Assembly (NCBI RefSeq): GCF_022229015.1
Contig: NZ_JAKKFF010000100.1
Location: 1-50,551, forward strand
Length of the DNA: 50,551 nt
Origin: Micromonospora foliorum
GTDB lineage: Bacteria; Actinomycetota; Actinomycetes; Mycobacteriales; Micromonosporaceae
Direction of reading: 5' to 3'
The number at the start of each line of letters is the position of its first letter. Positions within the stretch are counted from its first letter, which is position 1. Positions 41,619 through 50,551 of the stretch are shown here, in pieces. Below the pieces are notes generated by a model, which saw only the letters and a program-made list of their open reading frames with translations, was not told where the DNA came from and did not search any database. A program made the position numbers and the translations under genes.

Positions 41619-41685
41619 ACACTTCGGGGATCGCGTCAGGGGCCAACCCGAGCCGCCCTGACCATCGACGCCCCTGGCCAATCGG

Positions 41686-43746
41686 TCAGCCGGTGGCGCA
41701 GACGGTGCCGTTGAGCGTGAACGCCGTGGGCAGCACGTTCGGTCCGCCGTACGCGCCGACGAAGCCGGCGCTCACGGTGCCGCCGGCGGCGATCTGCCGG
41801 TTGTCGGTGGTGGGCGTGACCCGCACCGCGGTGCCGACCTGTTCCCAGGTGGCGCTCCAACCACTGCTCACCTGCTGCCAGCCGGTGGGCCAGGTCCAGG
41901 TGAGCGTCCAGCCGTTGATCGGGCTGGACCCGTTGTTGATGATCTCGACGCCACCGATGTAGCCGTTGCCCCAGTCGTTGCTGGTGGTGAAGCGGACGGT
42001 GCACGGGCTGTCGGCGGGACTGCCGGTGGCGAAGGTGAGCGGCGGTGAGGCCCAGGACACCCGTCCGGCGGTGTCGCGGGCCAGCACGTTGACTGTGTAC
42101 CTGCTGCCCGGCACGAGGTTGTCGACGGTGAACGAGGTGGACCTCGTCTCGCCGAGCTGCTCGCTGACCGCGCCGTGCTGCCGGTGCACCTCGTACTTGG
42201 CGATCGGGCTGCCGCCCGGGGTGGCCGCCGGCCAGGTGATCGTCGCGGCGCGGTCGGTGACGCCACTCGCGGTCGGCTGACCGGGTGCGGCCGGCCGCCC
42301 GGCGGTCGCGCCGGCCGGGCGCAGCACCAGCGTGGTCAACGAGTACGCCGGCAGCGTCCGGCTGGTCGCCGAGCCGGACTGGCCGGTGACGATGCCGGTG
42401 GCGCCGTTGGTGAGGGTGGAGACCGTCGGCGCGACGGCCGACGGGGTGAACCCGGCATAGTCGACGGTGACCGGGTGGGCGTTGTCCGGGTCCTTGTTCA
42501 CCAGCAGCACGGCGAGGTCACCGTTGCCCCGGCGGACGGCGTGGGCGGTGACCAGGGGCTCGTCGGTGGCGGCGCGAACGAACTGGTCGCCGGTCTTCGC
42601 GAAGAGCTTCATCATGCTCAGCCCGTGGTACGGCGCGAACGGTGTGTTCAGCGGCGGTTGGCAGACCGAGCCGTCCTCTGGGCAGGCGCCGCTGGAGAGC
42701 ATCCCGAAGTCGCCGTAGTCGGTCTGGCCGGCCACCTGCGTCACGGTGCCCATGCCGTTGTGCACGTTCCACCACTGGGCGGTGAAGACGCCGTTCTCCA
42801 GTAGCCCGCTGTATACGTCGGCCAGGAAGAGCGCGGCCGGCTGGGTGTTCCGGCCGGCGTCGACGTTCAGTTCGGTGAAGCTGATGCCGATGCGGTCGGC
42901 GTTCGCGCCGGCGTACCGGGCGAGTTGCTGGCGCAGCAGGTAGGTGGCGTCGGGGAGGTGGTTGACGCGGGCCAGCGACTCGGCGGCCGTGCCGCCCGGG
43001 TACCAGTGCACGTCCACGAAATCGATCTTCGGGCCGGCGATGGAGAGCACGGTCTGGTTCCACGGGCCCGGGTCGCTGCCGGCGGTGATCCCGTCCGGCC
43101 AGTTGCCCGGCATGGTCAGCACCGCCCCGACCTTGATGCTCGGGTCGACCGCCTTCATCGCGTCGGCGTACTCGACGACCAGCCTCGCGTACTGTGTCGC
43201 GCTCTTGTCCGGGTGGTCGTCCGCCTCCCACGCGGACCCGTAGTGGCCGTTGCCGTAGTTCTCGTTGCCGACGGTCCAGTAGCGCGCGTCGTAGCCCTTG
43301 GTCACGTTGGCGTACCGCACCCAGTCGGCGGCTTCGGCGGGCGTGCCGGTGCCGTAGTTCGCGATGATCATCGGTTGCGCGCCGGCGCGCCGGACCCCCG
43401 CCATGAAGGTGTCGAAGTCGGTTCCGGGCGCGACGTAGCCGCCGGGCGCGGTGTGGTCCTTCCAGTGGTAGATGTCGGCGTACGAGCCGCCGGGATAGCG
43501 CATCATCTGCACGCCGGCAGCCCTGAGCAGGTCCGACGTCTCGGCGGTGCCGAGGTTCGCGTCCCAGATGGCGTGGTTGACGCCGAGAGCGGTGTCCGGC
43601 ACGGTCGCCAGACCCGCGCGGGCGTTGACGGTCACGGTGACCGGGTCGGCCGCCGCACTGGCGGTGGGTGGGTTGACGCCGGCGAGCGCGCTCGCGGCGA
43701 GCAGGAGGCCCGTCAGGAGTGCTGCTCGGGTCTTCGGTTTACGCAT
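41686..43746 (-). CDS. Secreted GH51-type alpha-L-arabinofuranosidase with FN3 and CBM2
   Basis: 686 aa; ATG 43746 after GAAGGAA. Signal peptide about 1-32 (ALLTGLLLAASALAGVNPPTASA). A clan GH-A barrel fills about 35-480, with GNEN (Glu162, acid/base) in WTVGNENYGNG and Glu292 (nucleophile) in FTELNVD, typical of GH51 and related families. An FN3 domain (about 482-570, AAPGQPTASGVTDRAATITWPA) and a family 2 cellulose-binding module (about 580-686; CTVRFTTSNDWGNGYIGGVEIINNG) follow. The enzyme releases arabinose side chains from arabinoxylan or arabinan while bound to cellulose. It lies with the esterase and xylosidase genes in a hemicellulose group. Exact family among GH-A members is by pattern. 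Confidence 0.85.
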   Translation of the reverse strand: MRKPKTRAALLTGLLLAASALAGVNPPTASAAADPVTVTVNARAGLATVPDTALGVNHAIWDANLGTAETSDLLRAAGVQMMRYPGGSYADIYHWKDHTAPGGYVAPGTDFDTFMAGVRRAGAQPMIIANYGTGTPAEAADWVRYANVTKGYDARYWTVGNENYGNGHYGSAWEADDHPDKSATQYARLVVEYADAMKAVDPSIKVGAVLTMPGNWPDGITAGSDPGPWNQTVLSIAGPKIDFVDVHWYPGGTAAESLARVNHLPDATYLLRQQLARYAGANADRIGISFTELNVDAGRNTQPAALFLADVYSGLLENGVFTAQWWNVHNGMGTVTQVAGQTDYGDFGMLSSGACPEDGSVCQPPLNTPFAPYHGLSMMKLFAKTGDQFVRAATDEPLVTAHAVRRGNGDLAVLLVNKDPDNAHPVTVDYAGFTPSAVAPTVSTLTNGATGIVTGQSGSATSRTLPAYSLTTLVLRPAGATAGRPAAPGQPTASGVTDRAATITWPAATPGGSPIAKYEVHRQHGAVSEQLGETRSTSFTVDNLVPGSRYTVNVLARDTAGRVSWASPPLTFATGSPADSPCTVRFTTSNDWGNGYIGGVEIINNGSSPINGWTLTWTWPTGWQQVSSGWSATWEQVGTAVRVTPTTDNRQIAAGGTVSAGFVGAYGGPNVLPTAFTLNGTVCATG

Positions 43747-43940
43747 GGGCGGGGTTCCTTCACGCGGATGAGCCGCCCGGCCGGTCAGGGTGCGACGCGG
43801 CGACGGGCGAACTCGTGGACGACTGACTGTTGGTCCGTCGCTTGTGTCACCGTCCCCCGGAGATCACACCTGGATCCCGGTTGCCCAGTGGACGGACGTC
43901 AGCCCGCGCGCGGCTCTTCATCGACGTACCACAATGGCAC

Positions 43941-43953
43941 TGTCGGTCCGACA
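43941..43953. promoter_or_regulatory. Palindromic site upstream of the GH51 gene
   Basis: TGTCGGTCCGACA is a perfect odd palindrome (TGTCGG / CCGACA around T). It lies 195 bases upstream of the GH51 start and 14 bases beyond the small membrane protein stop. Owner unknown; the rest of 43747-43966 shows no gene. Confidence 0.35.
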
Positions 43954-43966
43954 ATCTCAAGGTGCG

Positions 43967-44122
43967 TCAGGCGTCGTCTTCGCCGCGCTCGCCGCGCCCT
44001 GAACGACGCCCACGGACACTCACGGCAGCCAACAGAGTGACGACCGCGGCGGCCAGTTGCAGCACGCCGACGAGCAGGTCGACCATGCCGGAGATGGCAG
44101 TCGCGTCTGGCAGATGGGTCAT
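43967..44122 (-). CDS. Small single-span membrane protein
   Basis: 51 aa. ATG 44122 has a perfect GGAGG seven bases upstream, which makes it a more credible start than longer options. The chain starts THLPDATAISG, then one hydrophobic helix MVDLLVGVLQLAAAVVTLLAAV, then a very basic/acidic tail (RGRRSGRGERGEDDA). The topology would put the charged tail inside. No family recognised. It sits alone between GH51 and the esterase gene, on the minus strand. Similar tiny membrane proteins are common but easily missed in annotation. Confidence 0.55.
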   Translation of the reverse strand: MTHLPDATAISGMVDLLVGVLQLAAAVVTLLAAVSVRGRRSGRGERGEDDA

Positions 44123-45883
<1,761 letters not shown>

Positions 45884-45934
45884 CCCGGTGACCGACGTCG
45901 GCGTACCCCGTCGGTTGCTCGTGCGGGTGTGCGC

Positions 45935-45967
45935 CCCGCTGTTCGGGCCCGGACTCCGAACAGCGGG
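45935..45967 (+). terminator. Terminator after the esterase gene
   Basis: CCCGCTGTTCGG (45935-45946) and CCGAACAGCGGG (45956-45967) form a perfect 12-base stem with a 9-base loop, 51 bases after the stop. Confidence 0.7.
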
Positions 45968-46295
45968 ACGCCACCCGGCGGCCAGGGCTGGTGCCGACGG
46001 TCGTCATCAGGGCGGCCGGGGTGTGGCCCCTGCTCAGCGGCGTCCGCTGGGCAGGTGAGCGGACCGGTTGTCGTCGCACGACTGTCCCGGCTGCTGCGGT
46101 GCCCTGGAATTCCGATGGCCGTTCATGCCTCGGCCGCGTGGCGCGCGGGTCGCCCGGTGGTGGTCTCGGGCCGTCTCGCGCCGGCCACGTGCCACCCGCC
46201 CCACGCCACGATCGTCGTCGAGCACGTCTCGGGTCGATGGCGACAGCTCCGTCACACCGCCCGAGGTTGTTCGAGTGTCGACGACTGTCCGTCAC

Positions 46296-46307
46296 GTTAG
46301 CGCTAAC
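46296..46307. promoter_or_regulatory. LacI-type operator with no obvious target
   Basis: GTTAGCGCTAAC is a perfect 12-base palindrome, inside CGTTAGCGCTAACA. It is of the TGTTAGCGCTAACA class. Neither flanking gene is a clear carbohydrate target downstream of it. Confidence 0.65.
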
Positions 46308-46396
46308 AGTCAGCGATTGTCCATAGACAACGGTCTTCGTTTGCTGCTCGGGATGGTTCGCGTGTACGCCGACGACAGACGTGCGCGCGGGCCGAA

Positions 46397-46402
46397 TAGC
46401 CT
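46397..46402 (+). promoter_or_regulatory. -10 box of a probably leaderless transcript
   Basis: TAGCCT lies 6 bases before the ATG at 46409 and no ribosome site precedes that ATG. A start of transcription at or next to the A of ATG is expected, giving a leaderless mRNA. A weak GACAGA is 17 bases upstream. Confidence 0.45.
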
Positions 46403-46408
46403 TGCGGC

Positions 46409-47116
46409 ATGCGGGGACGATTCGGCGCGGCCAGACGGTGGTGCGGGGAGCACCGGAGGTTGGTCCGCCGAACGGTCCTCGCGCTCGTGGTGGGGGCGGT
46501 GGCGCTGACCGGCGGCACGGTAGCCAGCGTCACGTGGATCCGCGACACCGCGGAGGGCCACCTCTACGGCGAGGCCGAGGTGCCGGACGCGCCGGTCGCG
46601 CTGGTCCTGGGCACCAAGGTGGACGCGGACGGTACGCCCTCGCCCGTCCTCACGGCCCGGTTGGAGATCGCGCGGCGACTGTTCGACGCCGGCAAGGTTC
46701 GGGCGATCCTCGTGTCGGGCGACAACATGAACGCCGATTACAACGAGCCCGCCGCGATGCGGAGTTGGCTGGTACAGCGGGGTGTACCGGCGGACAAGGT
46801 GGTGCCGGACTACGCCGGCTTCGACACGTACGACTCGTGTGCCCGGGCCGAGCGGATCTTCGGGGTGCGGCGGGCCACGGTGGTGACCCAGTCGTTCCAT
46901 CTTCCGCGCGCCGTGGCGCTGTGCCGGCGCCTCGGCATCGACGCCAACGGCGTGGGCGACGACAGCGCGAAGCGGTACGCCCAGACGTGGTGGTTCAGTT
47001 CGTCCCGGGAGAACGGCGCCTGCCTGAAGGCCGCGCTGGATCTGCTCTCAGGCCGGGATCCGGCGCACCTCGGCCGCCGGGAGACCGGCGTCGACGACGC
47101 GTTGCGCGTCAGCTGA
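46409..47116 (+). CDS. SanA/YdcF-like membrane protein (DUF218)
   Basis: 235 aa. A single N-terminal hydrophobic helix (VLALVVGAVALTGGTVASVTW, about 23-43) follows a basic stretch (RRWCGEHRRLVRR), so it is anchored. The DUF218 domain begins near residue 60: ALVLGTKVDADGTPSPVLTARLEIARRLFDAGKVRAILVSGDN, then DYAGFDTYDSCARAERIFGVRRATVVTQSFHLPRAVALCRRLGI. This is the classic SanA/ElyC/YdcF pattern with the conserved acidic and TQSFH residues. SanA-type proteins affect envelope integrity in enteric bacteria; their biochemical role is not settled. It ends 6 bases before the convergent LacI stop. Confidence 0.88.
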   Translation: MRGRFGAARRWCGEHRRLVRRTVLALVVGAVALTGGTVASVTWIRDTAEGHLYGEAEVPDAPVALVLGTKVDADGTPSPVLTARLEIARRLFDAGKVRAILVSGDNMNADYNEPAAMRSWLVQRGVPADKVVPDYAGFDTYDSCARAERIFGVRRATVVTQSFHLPRAVALCRRLGIDANGVGDDSAKRYAQTWWFSSSRENGACLKAALDLLSGRDPAHLGRRETGVDDALRVS

Positions 47117-47122
47117 GGGAGG

Positions 47123-48142
47123 TCACGACCGAGGTGGTGCGGCGCTGTCACGCACGATGAGCTCGGTGGCGAGTTCGACGCGTGGGCTCTCGGTCCTCTC
47201 GCCGCCGGCGAGGCGCAGCACCGTACGCGCGGCCAGCATGCCCATCTCGGCCAGAGGTTGCCGGACGGTGGTCAGCGGTGGGGAGCACCACCGCACCTCG
47301 GGCAGGTCGTCGAAGCCGACCACACTGACGTCGTCGGGCACTCGCAGGCCCCGTTTGCGGACCGCCTCGTAGACGCCGAGGGCCATCTGGTCGCTGGAGG
47401 CGCAGATGGCGGTGGGCGGGTCGGGCAGGGCCAGCAGCTGCGTGCCGGCGGTGAAGCCGGACTCGTGGTAGAAGTTTCCGGGGCGGATCAGGGCGTCGTC
47501 GACGGGGATGCCGGCGGCGCCGAGAGCGGCCCGGTAACCGTCCATCCGGGCACGGCTGCACATCAGGTGCGGCGGGCCGGCGATGAAGCCGATGCGGCGG
47601 TGGCCGAGGCTGATCAGGTACTGGTTGGCGCTGAGGCTGCCCGCCCAGTTGGTGGCGCCGATGGTGGGTGACTCCTGCGGGTCGACCCCGGCCGGGTCGA
47701 TGATGACGACCGGCAGGTGGAGCCGGCGCAGCTCGGCCTGCAACGGTGGGTTCACCATCGAGGTCACGAAGATGATGCCCTCGGTGGAGCGCGTACGCAT
47801 GTTGTCGAGCCACTGCTTGGCCGAGGCGATCCGCCAGTGGATGGCCGACACGACGGTGCCGACGCCGCTGGTCTGGCCGACGTCCTCCACCCCACGGATG
47901 ATCTCCACGGCCCACGGGCTGTCCAGGTCGTTGAAGACCAGGTCGATGAGGGCGGCGTCGGTGCGCCGGGCCGGTGACCGGCGGCGGTAGCCGTGCCGGT
48001 GCAGGAGCGCCTCGACGCGTTCCCGGGTGTCGGGGGCGACGTCGGAGCGGCCGTTGATGACCCGGGAGACGGTGGGCACGGAGACACCGGCCAACCGCGC
48101 GATCATGGCGATGGTGACGTTTCGGCCGTTCTCCGTGCCCAC
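47123..48142 (-). CDS. LacI family transcriptional regulator, probable xylan/xylooligosaccharide sensor
   Basis: 339 aa from GTG 48142 after AGGGGGG. The HTH is at about residues 9-30 (VTIAMIARLAGVSVPTVSRVING, with the minor-groove hinge helix TRERVEALLHRHGY). A periplasmic-binding-type effector domain follows (about 65-339): IIFVTSMVNPPLQ, GHRRIGFIAGPPHLMCSRARMDGYRAAL, TAICASSDQMALGVYEAVRKRGLRVPDDVSVVGFDDL. It is divergent from the GH43 gene across 288 bases, so it probably represses that gene and itself in response to xylooligosaccharides. The upstream region has sites resembling the CGAAAcTTTCG element of actinobacterial xylanase genes. Confidence 0.92.
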   Translation of the reverse strand: MGTENGRNVTIAMIARLAGVSVPTVSRVINGRSDVAPDTRERVEALLHRHGYRRRSPARRTDAALIDLVFNDLDSPWAVEIIRGVEDVGQTSGVGTVVSAIHWRIASAKQWLDNMRTRSTEGIIFVTSMVNPPLQAELRRLHLPVVIIDPAGVDPQESPTIGATNWAGSLSANQYLISLGHRRIGFIAGPPHLMCSRARMDGYRAALGAAGIPVDDALIRPGNFYHESGFTAGTQLLALPDPPTAICASSDQMALGVYEAVRKRGLRVPDDVSVVGFDDLPEVRWCSPPLTTVRQPLAEMGMLAARTVLRLAGGERTESPRVELATELIVRDSAAPPRS

Positions 48143-48172
48143 GGTCCCCCCTGTGTCCTGGTGGAAACTTCA

Positions 48173-48181
48173 GGTCTGCTC
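48173..48181. promoter_or_regulatory. Candidate LacI site 1 in the lacI-GH43 intergenic region
   Basis: GGAAACTTC lies 31 bases upstream of the lacI start. It is close to the GAAAcTTTC core of site 2, so it may serve autoregulation. Confidence 0.35.
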
Positions 48182-48251
48182 GCGGTCGTGCGTTGTCTCA
48201 CGGGCTACTCGGACGCCGACTGGGCCGGCGGGGTGGGGAACCGTGGATCTC

Positions 48252-48261
48252 CGAAACTTTC
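48252..48261. promoter_or_regulatory. Candidate LacI site 2 in the lacI-GH43 intergenic region
   Basis: CGAAACTTTC matches ten of eleven positions of the CGAAAcTTTCG inverted repeat described near xylanase and xylosidase genes in Streptomyces. It lies between the two divergent starts. Confidence 0.5.
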
Positions 48262-48389
48262 AATGCTTCGCCGGTAATACCGATCGATGGCCGGCACGCT
48301 ACGAGCTGTTGTCGCAACGGTCAAGACCTCTGTCCTATTGCGAAAAGACCGGCTAGCGTAGGTACAACCTTCAATGGCCGGGGACCGCG

Positions 48390-48403
48390 AGTTTCCGGAA
48401 GTT
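48390..48403. promoter_or_regulatory. Candidate LacI site 3 near the GH43 start
   Basis: AGTTTCCGGAAGTT contains the palindrome TTTCCGGAA and, read on the other strand, GGAAACT as in site 1. It is 28 bases before the GH43 start codon, where a repressor would block transcription or translation initiation. Confidence 0.4.
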
Positions 48404-48430
48404 ACCGCCAGCCCGCCCAGAGGAGCGCTC

Positions 48431-50056
48431 GTGTCGACCGACATCGCTAACGTGGCGACCGCTACCCGGTCGATCCGCAACCCCATCCTCGCCGGGTTCC
48501 ACCCGGACCCGTCGATCCTGCGCGTCGGCGACGACTACTACCTGGCCACCTCGACCTTCGAGTGGTATCCGGGCGTGCTCGTGCACCACTCGCGTGATCT
48601 CGTGAACTGGCGCAGCCTGGGTGGGATCATCACCGACCGGCGCCTGCTCGACCTGCGCGGATGCGGCGACTCCAACGGAGTGTGGGCGCCCGACCTGACG
48701 TACCACGACGGTCAGTTCCACCTTGTCTACAGCGACGTGGCCAGCTTCGCCAGCGGTTACTGGGATCCCCAGAACTTCCTGGTCACCGCCGAGGACATCA
48801 CCGGCCCCTGGTCCGACCCCGTGAAACTGCACGGGCGCGGGTTCGACGCGTCGCTGTTCCACGACGAAGACGGCAGCACGTGGCTGCTGGGCATGAGCGC
48901 GGACTGGCGACCCGGCCGCGACCGCTTCGGCGGCATCGAGATCCAGCAGTACGACCGGGCCGCGCGCCGTCTGGTCGGCAGCCCCCGCATCCTGTTCACC
49001 GGCTCCCCCGCTGGGCTCACCGAGGGTCCGCACCTGTACCGCCACGACGGCTGGTACTGGCTCATCACCGCCGAGGGCGGCACCAGCTGGGAGCACCAGG
49101 TCACCGTGGCCCGGTCCCGGGAGCTGTTCGGACCGTACGAGGTGGACCCGGACGGGCCGCTGCTCACCTCCTTCGGACGGCCCGACCTACGGTTGCAGAA
49201 GGCGGGTCACGGCAGCCTGGTCCGCACGCAGAACGGCGAGTGGTACCTGGCCCACCTGGTCGGCCGCCCCTACTCCCCGCTGGGCAACTGTGTGCTGGGT
49301 CGGGAGACCGCGATCCAGCGGGTCGAGTGGCCGTCGGGCGGCTGGCCGCGGATCGCCGGAGGGGTGCCCGCGGATGAGGTCGTCGCACCCGGACTGCCCG
49401 CGCACCCGTGGCCGGCGGAGCCCGAGACGGACCACTTCGACGCCCCCGAGCTGGGCCGGTGCTGGTCGACGCTGCGTCGACCGGCCAGCCCGGACTGGGT
49501 CGACCTGCACACCCGCCCGTCGTACCTGCGGGTCCACGGCGGGCAGTCGCCGGTCGGTCGACAGGCGCCCAGCCTGGTCGGGCGACGCGTCGGCGCGATG
49601 GAGTGCTCGCTGGAGACCGTGGTGGAGTTCGAACCGGCCGACCACCGTCAGCTCGCCGGGATCACCGCCTACTACAACACCCTCAACTGGCACCACCTAT
49701 ACCTGACCCGGGCCGACGACGGGCGGACGGTGCTGGAGCTGCTCAGCTCCGACAACGGGCGGCGCACCGCGTACCCCGAGCTGACCATCGATGTCGGTGG
49801 CACCACCCGGGTCGGCCTGCGGGCCGTGTTTGACGGGCCGGCGGTGCGCTTCGACTACGACCTCGGCGCCGGTTGGCAGCGGCTGCCGGTGGAGTTGGAC
49901 GCGACCATCCTGTCCGACGAACACGCCGCGCTGATCATCGACGGTGAGCCGGCGGCGTGGGGCTTCACCGGGGCCTTCCTCGGCCTGTGGGTGCAGGACC
50001 TGGGCGGCGACGGCGTGTACGCCGACTTCGACCTGGCCACCTACCGGGAGCAGTGA
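48431..50056 (+). CDS. Intracellular GH43 beta-xylosidase / arabinofuranosidase
   Basis: 541 aa; GTG 48431 follows AGAGGAG. No signal peptide, so it works on imported oligosaccharides. The five-bladed propeller (about 14-330) opens with NPILAGFHPDPSILRVGDDYYLA, with base Asp26, pKa-modulating Asp139 (RGFDASLFHDEDG) and acid Glu198 (LTEGPHLY), all in place. A C-terminal beta-sandwich (about 345-541; GRCWSTLRRPASPDWVDL...) typical of long bacterial GH43 xylosidases closes the active site. It releases xylose or arabinose from xylooligosaccharides. It is divergent from lacI. The last 16 bases overlap the convergent gene. Confidence 0.93.
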   Translation: MSTDIANVATATRSIRNPILAGFHPDPSILRVGDDYYLATSTFEWYPGVLVHHSRDLVNWRSLGGIITDRRLLDLRGCGDSNGVWAPDLTYHDGQFHLVYSDVASFASGYWDPQNFLVTAEDITGPWSDPVKLHGRGFDASLFHDEDGSTWLLGMSADWRPGRDRFGGIEIQQYDRAARRLVGSPRILFTGSPAGLTEGPHLYRHDGWYWLITAEGGTSWEHQVTVARSRELFGPYEVDPDGPLLTSFGRPDLRLQKAGHGSLVRTQNGEWYLAHLVGRPYSPLGNCVLGRETAIQRVEWPSGGWPRIAGGVPADEVVAPGLPAHPWPAEPETDHFDAPELGRCWSTLRRPASPDWVDLHTRPSYLRVHGGQSPVGRQAPSLVGRRVGAMECSLETVVEFEPADHRQLAGITAYYNTLNWHHLYLTRADDGRTVLELLSSDNGRRTAYPELTIDVGGTTRVGLRAVFDGPAVRFDYDLGAGWQRLPVELDATILSDEHAALIIDGEPAAWGFTGAFLGLWVQDLGGDGVYADFDLATYREQ

Positions 50057-50550
50057 GCACGGGGACGGCACCCGAGGGTGCTGACGGCCATGGTCTGCGA
50101 GCGGGTCGCGGCGACGGCCTCCGCGCCGGATCCGCTCAGGTCGAACACACCGAAGTCGCCGCTGAGCGTCCGGAACGTCGGGGCCGCCGGGTCCTGGGCG
50201 AGGTAGAGCACCACGACCTGGCCAGCCTCGAGCGTCGACATGTGCGCCAGGTCCGGCACGCCGGTGGGCAGAGTGGCGAGCGTGATCCGTGCCCCGGCCC
50301 GCACCGTCGATCCGGTCGTCGCGCGCAGGACCTCGTCGACCCGGAATCCGGCCGCCTCGACCTCACCGCGTACGACCAGGTCCGCGGTTTCGCTGAGCTG
50401 CCGCACGGTGCCGTACCCGCGCAGCTTGCCCTTGATCGGCGGGGGCGCGACGTCGGTCGGCGTGGCCGCGCTGCTCGGGGTGGCGCTGCTCGGGGTGGGC
50501 GCGGCGGCCGCGTCGCCGCCGCTGCCGCAGGCGGACAACGCCGCCGCGGC
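50041..50550 (-). CDS. Lipoprotein of unknown function, 5' truncated
   Basis: The frame stays open to the right edge, so the start lies beyond the window. The visible N-terminus, ALSAC followed by GSGGDAAAAPT, is a lipobox and linker, so residue Cys in LSAC is likely the lipid-modified one. A TTG at 50538 is not a believable start. The domain after the Ala/Pro/Thr/Ser linker (VRQLSETADLVVRGEVEAAGFRVDEVLRATTGSTVRAGARITLATLPTGVPDL...) is beta-rich and has no motif I recognise. It ends in STLGCRPRAHCSR, and its last 16 bases overlap the convergent GH43 end. Probably surface-exposed. Confidence 0.6.
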   Translation of the reverse strand, partial: AAAALSACGSGGDAAAAPTPSSATPSSAATPTDVAPPPIKGKLRGYGTVRQLSETADLVVRGEVEAAGFRVDEVLRATTGSTVRAGARITLATLPTGVPDLAHMSTLEAGQVVVLYLAQDPAAPTFRTLSGDFGVFDLSGSGAEAVAATRSQTMAVSTLGCRPRAHCSR

Positions 50551-50551
50551 G

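Larger units (their letters stand above)
45968..46408. other. Intergenic region holding an operator-like site
   Basis: No gene I can support in these 441 bases. It contains the LacI-type palindrome at 46296, a short inverted repeat TTGTC/GACAA (46317-46330), and the promoter of the SanA-like gene at its right end. The palindrome is 101 bases before the next start codon, and that gene is not a carbohydrate gene. Confidence 0.5.

Noticed and set aside
46034..46255. 73-codon minus-strand ORF in the gap before the SanA-like gene
   Set aside because: Arg-rich, no motif, no ribosome site; looks like a chance frame.

Overview
The window is very GC-rich double-stranded DNA with strong Shine-Dalgarno sequences, frequent GTG starts, LacI/TetR/AraC regulators, a type VII secretion (T7SS) cluster and many secreted glycoside hydrolases. 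This points to a filamentous soil actinobacterium, most likely Micromonosporaceae (Micromonospora-like). That assignment is inference from gene content and style; no rRNA or other marker is present. I saw no tRNA, rRNA, CRISPR array, transposase or integrase.

Layout. 1-2.5 kb: end of a C39-like peptidase, a secreted DUF1996 protein behind a LacI-type palindrome, and a DUF305 lipoprotein. 2.5-13.3 kb: ordinary accessory metabolism and resistance (two alpha/beta hydrolases, an ABC-F ATPase, a TetR regulator divergent from an aldo/keto reductase, a GNAT acetyltransferase, an LtrA membrane protein, a flavin monooxygenase divergent from an AraC regulator). 13.3-21.7 kb: a plant cell wall block with three pectate lyase genes carrying five PL1 modules, then a membrane-anchored GH128 glucanase. 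21.7-29 kb: an SDR epimerase, an F420-type oxidoreductase, a BASS transporter, a GH18 chitinase, a solitary EACC1 domain protein and a large M14 metallopeptidase. 29-38.3 kb: a compact T7SS-like cluster. On the minus strand are a Ser/Thr kinase with WD40 repeats and an FHA-bearing EssC/EccC-like ATPase. Divergently on the plus strand are two small WXG100-like proteins, a protein with a T7SS signal domain and an unrecognised C-terminal domain (candidate toxin), and an abutting small gene (candidate immunity protein). 38.3-41.5 kb: an overlapping pair encoding a lipoprotein and a secreted zincin-VWD-repeat protein. 41.7-50.1 kb: a hemicellulose block (GH51 arabinofuranosidase with FN3 and CBM2, a CE1-like esterase with CBM13, a LacI regulator divergent from an intracellular GH43 beta-xylosidase), with a SanA/YdcF-like membrane protein between. 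The window ends in a truncated lipoprotein gene.

How it fits together. The carbohydrate genes form two blocks for pectin and arabinoxylan breakdown: secreted depolymerases and debranching enzymes outside, GH43 inside. LacI-type palindromes with an AGCGCT or related core lie near several of them. The most unusual part is the 29-38 kb cluster. Its kinase and FHA-ATPase are probably co-transcribed (10-nt gap), which suggests phosphorylation-controlled export of the divergently encoded small proteins and the candidate toxin. None of the core membrane components of mycobacterial ESX systems (EccB, EccD, EccE, mycosin) is present beside it.
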